Part shown: piece after piece, positions 1-5,680 of the stretch
How positions within the stretch are numbered: position 1 is the stretch's first letter
Layout of the letters: each line of letters opens with the position of its first letter
DNA from: JAENVT01 sp031412355
Lineage (GTDB): Bacteria > Actinomycetota > Acidimicrobiia > Acidimicrobiales > Ilumatobacteraceae
Reading direction: 5' to 3'
DNA length: 5,680 bases
Assembly: GCA_031412355.1 (NCBI GenBank)
Contig: JANOCR010000326.1
Location: 1 to 5,680, forward strand
Made by a program: the position numbers and the translations under genes
Notes under the pieces: model-generated
Database searches by the model: none
Seen by the model: only the letters and a program-made list of their open reading frames with translations
Told to the model about the DNA's origin: nothing

Positions 1-86
1 ATGGCGAAGACCCCGACCGCGAAACCCAGGGTGACACTGGCGGTGATGACCGGACGCATTCGAGCGTCGCGCCATGCTGCTGTCAA
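1..86 (-). CDS. N-terminal fragment of an unidentified, probably membrane-spanning protein (runs off left edge)
   Basis: Only 28 codons are inside the window. I place the start at TTG (86-84) because a CGGAG Shine-Dalgarno-like sequence lies 4 nt upstream and the frame is open from there. An in-frame ATG at 59-57 is the alternative and has no visible ribosome binding site. The fragment begins MTAAWRDARMRPV. It continues with a hydrophobic, Gly/Ala/Val-rich run of about 15 residues (ITASVTLGFAVGVFA) that looks like the first transmembrane helix of an integral membrane protein or an uncleaved signal anchor. The gene lies on the glgB strand, 10 nt after the glgB stop with the TTG start (37 nt with the ATG), so co-transcription with glgB is likely. 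The pattern of a short charged lead (WRDAR) followed by a Gly-rich helix recalls AzlC-type branched-chain amino acid exporters. With 28 residues this is only a guess, and I assign no function. Confidence 0.5.
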   Translation of the reverse strand, partial: MTAAWRDARMRPVITASVTLGFAVGVFA

Positions 87-90
87 CGCA

Positions 91-95
91 CTCCG
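91..95 (-). promoter_or_regulatory. Shine-Dalgarno-like CGGAG deciding the TTG start of the left-edge gene
   Basis: Read on the minus strand, CGGAG lies directly after the glgB stop codon (TGA at 99-97) and 4 nt before the TTG at 86-84. The spacing is slightly short but usable. It supports TTG over the in-frame ATG at 59-57. It also fits translation of a downstream cistron in a polycistronic message with glgB, in contrast to the other starts in this window, which lack such a site. Confidence 0.4.
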
Positions 96-96
96 A

Positions 97-1959
97 TCAC
101 GGGCGCGCCGACCCGAGCAACACGACGCCGAGTGGCGGCAAATCGAACTCCACCGAAGCCGGCTGGCCTTGCCACGTGTAGTCGGTGGTCGCTGTGACAT
201 TGGCGATCTCGCCGCGATATCCGGACCCTCCGAACTGGCCACTGTCGCTGTCGACCAGCACCCGCCACTCGCCCGCCCATGGCAACCCGACGCGATGGCC
301 CGGACGAGGGACAGGAGTGAAGTTGGCAACGCAGGCCACGGCGTGCGAGCCGGCGTGTCCCCATCGCAGGAACGCAAAGGCGGAGTGCAACGCATCGTCG
401 GCATCGAGCCACTGGAAGCCTGTCGGTTCGTGGTCCCGCTCCCACAACGGCCGCCACTGCGCGGCGACCCGATTGAGTTCGGCGAACAGGTCGCGTACAC
501 CGCGATGTGGAGCGTGATCGAGGAGGTGCCACGGCAAGCCACCCGCGTCGTTCCACTCGGTCCACGGCGCCAGTTCGGCACCCATGAAGACCAAAGGCGC
601 TCCCGGCATCGCCCACATCCAGGTGAACATCGCCCGTAGGTTGGCGAACTTCTGCCAATCGTCGCCCGGCATCTTGCCGAGCAGGCTGCCCTTGCCGTGC
701 ACGACCTCGTCATGACTGAGTGGCAGCACGAAACGTTCGGTGAATGCATAGAGCAGGCCGAACGACATCTCGCGGTGGTGCCAGCGGCGATGCACGGGAT
801 CGGTGCTGGCGTAGCCGAGCGTGTCGTGCATCCACCCAAGGTTCCACTTGTGAGTGAAGCCGAGCCCGCCGTGGTCGATTGAATCAGTGACCTTCGGCCA
901 CGCCGTGCTCTCCTCTGCGATCATCATCGCCGTCGGTACTTCGTCGTTGATCGCCGCGTTCAACTGCCGCAGGAAGTCGATCGCGTCAAGGTTCTCGCGC
1001 CCTCCGTATTGGTTTGGCACCCATCCGCCGGGCCCGCGTGAGTAATCGAGGTACAACATGCTCGCGACCGCGTCGACGCGCAAGCCGTCGATGTGGAACT
1101 CGTGCAGCCAGTACAGGGCGTTGGCGATCAGGAAGTTACGAACCTCGTGACGGCCGTAGTTGAACACCAATGTGCCCCAGTCGGGGTGCTCGCCTTGACG
1201 CGGGTCAGAGTGTTCGTACAACTTCGTGCCGTCGAACATCGCCAGACTCCACTCGTCTCGAGGGAAGTGCGCCGGAACCCAGTCGAGGATCACGCCAATG
1301 CCTCGCTGGTGAAGTTCGTCGACGAACGCGCGGAAGTCGTCGGGGTCACCGAACCGCGCCGTGGGCGCGTAGTAGCCAGTGACCTGGTATCCCCACGAGC
1401 CGCCGAACGGATGCTCGGCGACCGGTAGCAACTCGACATGGGTGAACCCCAGCGCAACCACGTGATCGGCAACCTGGTGGGCCAGTTCCCGATACGAATA
1501 CACCCCGTGGCGCCACGACGCGAGGTGCATCTCATAGATCCGCAGCGCCTGGCCGGGGCCATGACCGCGGGTCGACATCCACGAGGAATCACCCCACGTG
1601 TGCGCGCTCGGCGCGGCAACGACGCTGGCGGTCGCGGGAGGGCACTCCGTTGCGTACGCCATCGGATCCGCCTTCATCATGACGTGGCCGTCGCCCGATT
1701 CGATGGCGAACTTGTAGCGATATCCGGCAGCGGCAGACGTAGCGATTCCGGCCCAGACCCCCGACTTGTCCTGCGGTTCGAGCGCATCGCCGTCGACCCA
1801 GCCGTCCCAATCGCCCACGACCCGCACCGACTTGGCATTGGGCGCCCACACGGCGAATTGCACGCCGCCGTCGGCCAGCGGATGCGCGCCGAGCCACTGC
1901 CACAACCGACGATGAGTACCCTCTCCGAAAAAGTGGAGATCGTGTTCACCGAGTAGCAC
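97..1959 (-). CDS. glgB: 1,4-alpha-glucan branching enzyme GlgB (GH13 subfamily 9)
   Basis: Cytoplasmic enzyme (EC 2.4.1.18) that cleaves an alpha-1,4 link in a growing glucan and re-attaches the fragment through an alpha-1,6 bond. The 620-residue product has an N-terminal CBM48-type beta-sandwich (about residues 24-118, including GGVQFAVWAPNAKSVRVVGD), a GH13 barrel (about 135-500) and a C-terminal all-beta domain ending LPPLGVVLLGSARP. All four GH13 conserved regions are intact: region I DWVPAHF (226-232); region II DGLRVDAVASMLYLDY with nucleophile Asp296; region III AEEST with acid/base Glu349; region IV LPLSHDEVVHGKGS with Asp417. Enzymes such as E. coli GlgB are about 730 residues because of an extra N1 module, absent here. 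I chose GTG at 1959 because the family-like sequence LLGEHDLHFFGEGTHRRL starts there and a TACGCT box lies 6 nt upstream. An in-frame TTG at 1998 would add 13 residues. The reading frame stays open upstream to 3168, but that part is antisense to the GT4 gene and not real protein. GlgB diverges from the GT4 gene. Confidence 0.96.
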   Translation of the reverse strand: MLLGEHDLHFFGEGTHRRLWQWLGAHPLADGGVQFAVWAPNAKSVRVVGDWDGWVDGDALEPQDKSGVWAGIATSAAAGYRYKFAIESGDGHVMMKADPMAYATECPPATASVVAAPSAHTWGDSSWMSTRGHGPGQALRIYEMHLASWRHGVYSYRELAHQVADHVVALGFTHVELLPVAEHPFGGSWGYQVTGYYAPTARFGDPDDFRAFVDELHQRGIGVILDWVPAHFPRDEWSLAMFDGTKLYEHSDPRQGEHPDWGTLVFNYGRHEVRNFLIANALYWLHEFHIDGLRVDAVASMLYLDYSRGPGGWVPNQYGGRENLDAIDFLRQLNAAINDEVPTAMMIAEESTAWPKVTDSIDHGGLGFTHKWNLGWMHDTLGYASTDPVHRRWHHREMSFGLLYAFTERFVLPLSHDEVVHGKGSLLGKMPGDDWQKFANLRAMFTWMWAMPGAPLVFMGAELAPWTEWNDAGGLPWHLLDHAPHRGVRDLFAELNRVAAQWRPLWERDHEPTGFQWLDADDALHSAFAFLRWGHAGSHAVACVANFTPVPRPGHRVGLPWAGEWRVLVDSDSGQFGGSGYRGEIANVTATTDYTWQGQPASVEFDLPPLGVVLLGSARP

Positions 1960-1965
1960 GACGGA

Positions 1966-1971
1966 AGCGTA
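1966..1971 (-). promoter_or_regulatory. Candidate -10 box (TACGCT) for leaderless glgB transcription
   Basis: On the minus strand TACGCT fits the actinobacterial -10 pattern TANNNT and is followed by exactly 6 nt (TCCGTC) and then the GTG start of glgB. Transcription would be expected to begin at or beside the G of GTG, giving a leaderless mRNA. No purine-rich Shine-Dalgarno site precedes this GTG, which agrees. A TTGACC at 1998-1993 resembles a -35 element, but its 21-nt spacer is longer than usual. Confidence 0.4.
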
Positions 1972-1972
1972 C

Positions 1973-1992
1973 GCGACTACACCGGCGACTAC
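1973..1992. repeat. 8-bp direct repeat in the divergent glgB/GT4 promoter region
   Basis: GCGACTAC occurs at 1973-1980 and again at 1985-1992, a 12-bp period close to one DNA turn, between the two divergent starts. The copies lie just upstream of, or overlap, the candidate -10 boxes. A regulator binding tandem half-sites here could control both transcripts. The repeat is short, so chance cannot be excluded. Confidence 0.3.
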
Positions 1993-1995
1993 GGT
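1990..1995 (+). promoter_or_regulatory. Candidate -10 box (TACGGT) for the GT4 gene
   Basis: TACGGT fits TANNNT and lies 6 nt before an in-frame TTG (2002) and 9 nt before the adjacent ATG (2005). Transcription starting at 2002-2005 would leave no room for a leader, and no Shine-Dalgarno sequence is present. No convincing -35 element is seen 16-18 nt upstream, which is common in actinobacterial promoters but weakens the call. Confidence 0.3.
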
Positions 1996-2005
1996 CAACC
2001 GTTGA
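1995..2005. repeat. 11-bp perfect palindrome at the GT4 start
   Basis: TCAACCGTTGA is a perfect 5-1-5 inverted repeat centred on position 2000. It overlaps the end of the candidate -10 box and the first base of the ATG. Its position would suit an operator that blocks initiation of the GT4 transcript. At 11 bp it could be coincidental, and no matching second copy was seen. Confidence 0.25.
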
Positions 2006-3159
2006 TGCGCATCCTGATGTTGTCGTGGGAGTACCCGCCGCGAGTCGTTGGTGGCATTGCAGCCCACGTCGACGGTTTGGCCAGGGCGATGGCCCGCGCT
2101 GGCCACGACGTCGTCGTGTTCAGCCTGGATCATCCGAAGGTCGGCGACGACGAGATGATGGAGGGTGTCCGCGTACTGCGGGCCAACGCCGATCTGCCGT
2201 GGCTTCCCGACGACTACCTGGTTGCCCGCATGGCCTCGGCCAACCATCATCTGATTCAGCTGGCGGCACGACTCGGTTCGTGGAGACCGCAGGTCATCCA
2301 CGCTCACGATTGGCTCGTCGCCTGGTCGGCCGACACGTTGAAAGCGCTGTGGAACGTGCCGCTGGTGGCCACGATCCATGCCACCGAGCGTGGGCGACAC
2401 GGTGGGTACGTTCCCCAGGGCACACCGGCGGCGATCAACGCCGTGGAGTGGTGGCTCACATTCCAGGCCCAGCAGGTCATCGCCTGCTCGAAGTTCATGG
2501 TTCGCGAGGTCACCGAAGGCTTCGAGCTGCCCTCCGAGAAGGTCAATCTGGTGCCCAACGGCATCGACACCGGCCAGTGGATCTCGCCGCCGACTGCCGC
2601 CCAGGCCGATCGCGAGCAACTGGTGGTCGCCTGGGGGCGGATCCAGTACGAGAAGGGCTTTCAGGTGCTTACGCGGGCGATCGGCCACCTGCGGCATCGC
2701 TTTCCGCACATCCGCTGCGTGATCGCCGGGCGCGGCAGCTACCTGGCCGAGTTGCAGACGCAGATCGACATGGAAGGCGTCGGCGACATCGTCCAACTCG
2801 CCGGCTTCGTCCCCGACGACGAACTGCGCGGGCTGCTGAAGCGAACCAGTTGCGTCGTGATCCCGTCTTTGTACGAACCGTTCGGAATCGTGGCCCTGGA
2901 AGGTATGGCTGCTGGTGCGCCGACAATTGTCGCGCGCACGGGCGGACTCGCCGAGATCGTCGACGGCACCGGCGCCGGGGTGGTTTTCGAGCCCGGAAAC
3001 CACATCGCCCTGGCCAACTGCATCGCCGATGTCCTGAATCATCCCGATGTCGCCGATGCCATGCGTACCAAGGCGGCATCGTTGCTGGCCGGCAAGTACA
3101 CCTGGGACGCAATCGCAGCCACGACGCTCGGCGTGTACGGCAAGGCCAAGCGCGGCTGA
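2005..3159 (+). CDS. GT4 glycosyltransferase, probable alpha-1,4-glucan synthase (Rv3032-like)
   Basis: A 384-residue GT-B fold retaining glycosyltransferase of family GT4, likely cytoplasmic, which would transfer glucose from a nucleotide sugar (ADP- or UDP-glucose) to the end of an alpha-1,4-glucan. The N-terminal domain starts MRILMLSWEYPPRVVGG with the GG loop at 16-17, followed by HAHDWLVAW (99-107) and ATIHATERGRHGGYV (122-136). The C-terminal domain has NGID (185-188), the donor-phosphate signature GRIQYEKG (211-218, Arg212 and Lys217) and the EX7E motif EPFGIVALE (Glu291, Glu299). From memory, SWEYPP, HAHDWLV, TIHATE-GRH-G and the C-terminal AKRG match Mycobacterium tuberculosis Rv3032, which elongates glucans for methylglucose lipopolysaccharide and glycogen. 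It lacks the KTGG loop of classical GT5 GlgA. ATG 2005 is preferred; the preceding TTG (2002) would add one residue. Neighbours glgB and glgP support a glucan role. Alternatives are GlgM-type maltose-1-phosphate synthase or another GT4 specificity. Confidence 0.9.
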   Translation: MRILMLSWEYPPRVVGGIAAHVDGLARAMARAGHDVVVFSLDHPKVGDDEMMEGVRVLRANADLPWLPDDYLVARMASANHHLIQLAARLGSWRPQVIHAHDWLVAWSADTLKALWNVPLVATIHATERGRHGGYVPQGTPAAINAVEWWLTFQAQQVIACSKFMVREVTEGFELPSEKVNLVPNGIDTGQWISPPTAAQADREQLVVAWGRIQYEKGFQVLTRAIGHLRHRFPHIRCVIAGRGSYLAELQTQIDMEGVGDIVQLAGFVPDDELRGLLKRTSCVVIPSLYEPFGIVALEGMAAGAPTIVARTGGLAEIVDGTGAGVVFEPGNHIALANCIADVLNHPDVADAMRTKAASLLAGKYTWDAIAATTLGVYGKAKRG

Positions 3160-3169
3160 ACCCTCCACA

Positions 3170-3197
3170 TTGGCCGCCGGGGCATCAGGACTAAACT
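3170..3197 (+). promoter_or_regulatory. Candidate promoter for glgP (TTGGCC - 16 nt - TAAACT), probably leaderless
   Basis: The 45-bp gap after the GT4 stop holds TAAACT (3192-3197), a TANNNT -10 box with 7 nt between it and the glgP ATG. A weak -35-like TTGGCC (3170-3175) lies 16 nt upstream of the box. Transcription would begin at about the A of the ATG. The only purine-rich candidate ribosome site, AGGA (3187-3190), is 14 nt from the ATG, which is too far. I see no hairpin terminator in the gap, so read-through from the GT4 gene is also possible. Confidence 0.4.
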
Positions 3198-3204
3198 CGC
3201 CCGA

Positions 3205-5670
3205 ATGCGCGCCGTCCGCCAGTTCAACGTCGTTCCCGCCATTCCCCCGCGCCTTGCGGCGCTGGGTTCACTGGCAAACAACATTCGCTGGACGTGGGAT
3301 CGCCAGACGCAGGCACTGTTCGCCCGGCTCGACCAGGCGTTGTGGGCGTCGAGCGGGCACGATCCGCTGCGCCTGATCGCCGGCATCACCGCCAGCCGCT
3401 GGACCGAATTGGCCGCCGATCCCGAGATCGCCTCGCTCACCGACGCTGCTGCCGAACGCCTTTCGCTGGCTATCACCGAACCGCGATGGTTCCAGGGGCG
3501 TCCCGATAGTCCGCTCGAACTGATCGCCTACTTCTCGCCCGAGTTCGGTCTCACCGAAACGCTGCCGCAATACTCCGGCGGCCTCGGTGTGCTGGCGGGC
3601 GACCACCTCAAGGCGGCATCGGATCTCGGGTTGCCACTAGTGGCCATCGGGTTGCTGTACGCCGAGGGCTATTTCCGGCAACGACTGAATGCCGATGCCT
3701 ACCAGGAGGAGCGATTCCCCCGACTCGACCCCCACGGTCTGGCCCTGACACCAACTGGTGTTCAGGTGTCGGTCGAGATGGGCGACGACATCGCCCGGCT
3801 CAACGTGTGGGAAGTCAAGGTCGGCAGGGTGAACCTGTACCTGCTGGACGCCGCCGTTGATGCGAACAGTCCCGAGATCGCCGCCATCACCAACCGCCTG
3901 TACGGCGGCGACATCGAGCATCGGTTGCGCCAAGAGATCGTGCTCGGAATCGGGGGCGTACGGGTCCTGCGGGCCCTTGGATTGAACCCACAGGTGTTTC
4001 ACACCAACGAGGGTCACGCCGGTTTCCTGTCTTTGGAACGAATCCGCGAACTGGTCGAGTCCGGTTTCACGTTCGCAGAAGCGATCGAGGTGGTTCGCGC
4101 CGGCGGTGTGTTCACCACGCACACACCGGTGCCGGCCGGAATCGACCGTTTTCCACACGACCTGATGCAGAAGTACTTCAGCAACTTCGCTGCATCGCTC
4201 GGCATCGGCTTCGACGAACTGATGGCCGTAGGTCATCGACCGGACGAACCCGACGACGACCGGTTCAACATGGCCGTGATGGGACTGCGTCTTGCCGGCC
4301 GCAGCAACGGTGTTGCGCAGTTACACGGGGCCGTGAGCCGCGAGATGTTCCAGGGCATTTGGCCGGACGTCAGCGTCGACGAGGTGCCGATCGGCGCCAT
4401 CACCAACGGTGTGCACGCCCACACGTGGGTCAGCGACGGCATCGCCGAACTGCTGGCCGACAGCGTCGGGCCGGTCTGGGATGGCGCCGACCAGCCATCG
4501 TGGGCAGGAATCGACAAGTTGTCGCCCGACGAAGTCTGGGCCACGCGCACCACGGGCCGTGCCGACCTCGTCTCGTTCGTTCGCTCGAAGTTCGGCGAGG
4601 CGCTGCTCGACCCACAGGCCCTCACCATCGGCTTCGCCCGTCGGTTCGCCACCTACAAGCGGGCGACTCTCCTGCTGTCGCAACCCGACCGTCTTCGCCG
4701 ACTTTTGCTGGACGCAGATCGCCCGGTGCAATTCATCTTCGCCGGCAAGGCTCACCCGGCCGACCAGCCCGGCAAGGACATGATCCGCGAGATTGAACTG
4801 TTCGCTCGTCAACACGAGGTCGGCAACCGCATCGTGTTCCTGCAGGACTACGACATGGCGGTGGCGCGCACCATGATCCACGGGTGCGACGTGTGGCTCA
4901 ACAACCCGCGGCGCCCGCTCGAGGCGTGCGGCACCAGCGGTATGAAGGCTGCGCTCAACGGCGTGTTGAACTGCAGCATCTTGGATGGATGGTGGGACGA
5001 GTGCTACGACGGACGCAACGGCTGGGCCATCACCTCCGCCGATGACGACGCCGACATCGGTCGACGCGACCTGCGCGAGGGCACCAGCCTCTTCGGCCTG
5101 CTCGAGCGCGAGATCGTGCCACTGTTCTACCAACGCGATGCCAGCGGCATTCCGGTGGAATGGGTCGACAAGATGAAGGACAACTGGCGTTCACTAGGCC
5201 CGTTCGTGACTGCGGCTCGCATGGTACGCCAGTACACCTCGGAGTTGTACGAGCCCGCGGCCGCCAGTGCAATGGGGTTGCTCGGCGACGACGCCGCACG
5301 AGGCAAGTCGTTGGCGCAGTGGAAGCAACGCGTCTTCGCGGCGTGGGCAGAGGTGAAGGTTGTCGACCTCGACGTCGACACCTCCGCTGCGCATGAGGGC
5401 GACCGGCGTGTCGTGCGGACTCACGTCGAACTCGGCGGCCTCGACCCCAGCGAGATCAGCGTGCAAGCCATGCACGGACCGATCGATTCCGAAGGCTCGT
5501 ACGTCAACCCACCCGACATCATCACGCTGCAGCCGGCTGGCGACGGCGCGTTCGAAGGCACCTACGCCGTCGGCGAGGCAGGCCCGTACGGAGTCACCGT
5601 TCGCGCCGTCCCGAGTCACGAAGACCTGATCAATGCCATGGAGATGGGCCTCGTCGCCTGGGCGTCGTAG
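3205..5670 (+). CDS. glgP: Alpha-glucan (glycogen/maltodextrin) phosphorylase GlgP, GT35, actinobacterial long form
   Basis: PLP-dependent enzyme (EC 2.4.1.1) that uses phosphate to release glucose-1-phosphate from non-reducing ends of alpha-1,4-glucans in the cytoplasm. The 821-residue protein appears full length; related actinobacterial proteins are about 850. The first ~90 residues (AALGSLANNIRWTWD at 18-32, SSGHDPLRLI at 49-58) match the DUF3417-type N-terminus of this phosphorylase class. The catalytic core follows: AYFSPEFGLTETLPQYSGGL (108-127), HTNEGHAG (266-273), THTPVPAG (305-312), AITNGVHAHTW (398-408) and the phosphate-site-like RRFATYKRA (479-487). The cofactor motif is EACGTSGMKAALNG with Lys581 as the expected PLP Schiff-base lysine. 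Residues about 715-815 form a Val/Thr/Gly-rich, probably beta-sandwich C-terminal extension not found in E. coli or muscle phosphorylase. ATG 3205 gives a family-like N-terminus and lies 7 nt after a TAAACT box. The gene follows the GT4 gene on the same strand after 45 bp. It ends in TAG; no terminator is visible in the remaining 10 bp. Confidence 0.95.
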   Translation: MRAVRQFNVVPAIPPRLAALGSLANNIRWTWDRQTQALFARLDQALWASSGHDPLRLIAGITASRWTELAADPEIASLTDAAAERLSLAITEPRWFQGRPDSPLELIAYFSPEFGLTETLPQYSGGLGVLAGDHLKAASDLGLPLVAIGLLYAEGYFRQRLNADAYQEERFPRLDPHGLALTPTGVQVSVEMGDDIARLNVWEVKVGRVNLYLLDAAVDANSPEIAAITNRLYGGDIEHRLRQEIVLGIGGVRVLRALGLNPQVFHTNEGHAGFLSLERIRELVESGFTFAEAIEVVRAGGVFTTHTPVPAGIDRFPHDLMQKYFSNFAASLGIGFDELMAVGHRPDEPDDDRFNMAVMGLRLAGRSNGVAQLHGAVSREMFQGIWPDVSVDEVPIGAITNGVHAHTWVSDGIAELLADSVGPVWDGADQPSWAGIDKLSPDEVWATRTTGRADLVSFVRSKFGEALLDPQALTIGFARRFATYKRATLLLSQPDRLRRLLLDADRPVQFIFAGKAHPADQPGKDMIREIELFARQHEVGNRIVFLQDYDMAVARTMIHGCDVWLNNPRRPLEACGTSGMKAALNGVLNCSILDGWWDECYDGRNGWAITSADDDADIGRRDLREGTSLFGLLEREIVPLFYQRDASGIPVEWVDKMKDNWRSLGPFVTAARMVRQYTSELYEPAAASAMGLLGDDAARGKSLAQWKQRVFAAWAEVKVVDLDVDTSAAHEGDRRVVRTHVELGGLDPSEISVQAMHGPIDSEGSYVNPPDIITLQPAGDGAFEGTYAVGEAGPYGVTVRAVPSHEDLINAMEMGLVAWAS

Positions 5671-5680
5671 AGGCTTCCGG

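Noticed and set aside
57..86. On the minus strand, TTGACA (86-81) is a perfect -35 consensus, with TCGAAT 17 nt downstream as a possible -10 box.
   Set aside because: The -10 box would overlap the ATG at 59-57 and place the transcript start inside the coding region. The TTG of TTGACA is better explained as a start codon, with CGGAG 4 nt upstream and an open frame running into the hydrophobic segment.
1..639. A plus-strand open frame of 212 codons starting at base 1.
   Set aside because: It lies antisense to the glgB 3' half and the left-edge gene. Its Arg/Pro-rich translation has no domain-like pattern, while the opposite strand encodes intact GlgB motifs.
1960..3168. The glgB reading frame stays open for about 400 more codons upstream, antisense to the whole GT4 gene, suggesting a 1023-residue fusion protein.
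   Set aside because: The upstream part has no recognisable domain and is the exact complement of a well-conserved GT4 coding sequence. Long antisense open frames are common in GC-rich DNA, where stop codons are rare in the matching antisense frame. The family-like GlgB sequence begins at GTG 1959.
2025..3194. A 389-codon plus-strand open frame overlapping the GT4 gene in another frame.
   Set aside because: The translation is dominated by Arg, Gly and Pro, typical of a shifted frame in GC-rich DNA. The GT4 frame carries all the conserved motifs.
3160..3204. A possible terminator or small RNA in the GT4-glgP gap (GGCCGCCGGGGC).
   Set aside because: The GC-rich stretch does not form a convincing stem-loop and has no T-tract. 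The gap is only 45 bp and is better explained by a promoter for glgP.
4321..5133. A 270-codon minus-strand open frame within glgP.
   Set aside because: It is antisense to the most conserved part of the phosphorylase, including the PLP lysine motif, and shows no recognisable domain or start signal.

Overview
The window is GC-rich and densely coded. Its genes point to the phylum Actinomycetota (high-GC Gram-positive), perhaps an Acidimicrobiia-like lineage, although the class is a guess. The evidence is a GT4 glucan synthase of the mycobacterial Rv3032 type, a GT35 phosphorylase of the long actinobacterial form with an N-terminal DUF3417-like region, a short GlgB without the N1 module, and start codons that follow TANNNT boxes instead of Shine-Dalgarno sites. 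Taxonomy is inferred from remembered family features, not from a search.

Layout: (1) positions 1-86, minus strand, the first 28 codons of an unidentified, probably membrane-embedded protein that runs off the left edge; (2) 97-1959, minus strand, a complete 1,4-alpha-glucan branching enzyme, glgB; (3) 1960-2004, a 45-bp divergent intergenic region with a candidate promoter for each flanking gene, an 8-bp direct repeat and an 11-bp palindrome; (4) 2005-3159, plus strand, a complete GT4 glycosyltransferase, probably an alpha-1,4-glucan synthase; (5) 3160-3204, a second 45-bp gap with a candidate promoter; (6) 3205-5670, plus strand, a complete alpha-glucan phosphorylase, glgP; (7) 5671-5680, ten bases with nothing visible.

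Together the three complete genes form a compact alpha-glucan (glycogen-type) cycle. The GT4 enzyme would extend alpha-1,4 chains from a nucleotide sugar, GlgB would add alpha-1,6 branches, and GlgP would release glucose-1-phosphate from chain ends by phosphorolysis. No glgC, GT5-type glgA, debranching enzyme or GlgE-pathway gene is visible. All catalytic motifs I looked for are intact, and I see no mobile element, CRISPR array, RNA gene or pseudogene. The enzymes are ordinary members of known families. The least ordinary feature is the shared promoter/start arrangement: each of the three genes has a TANNNT hexamer 6-9 nt before its start and no usable Shine-Dalgarno site, suggesting leaderless transcripts.
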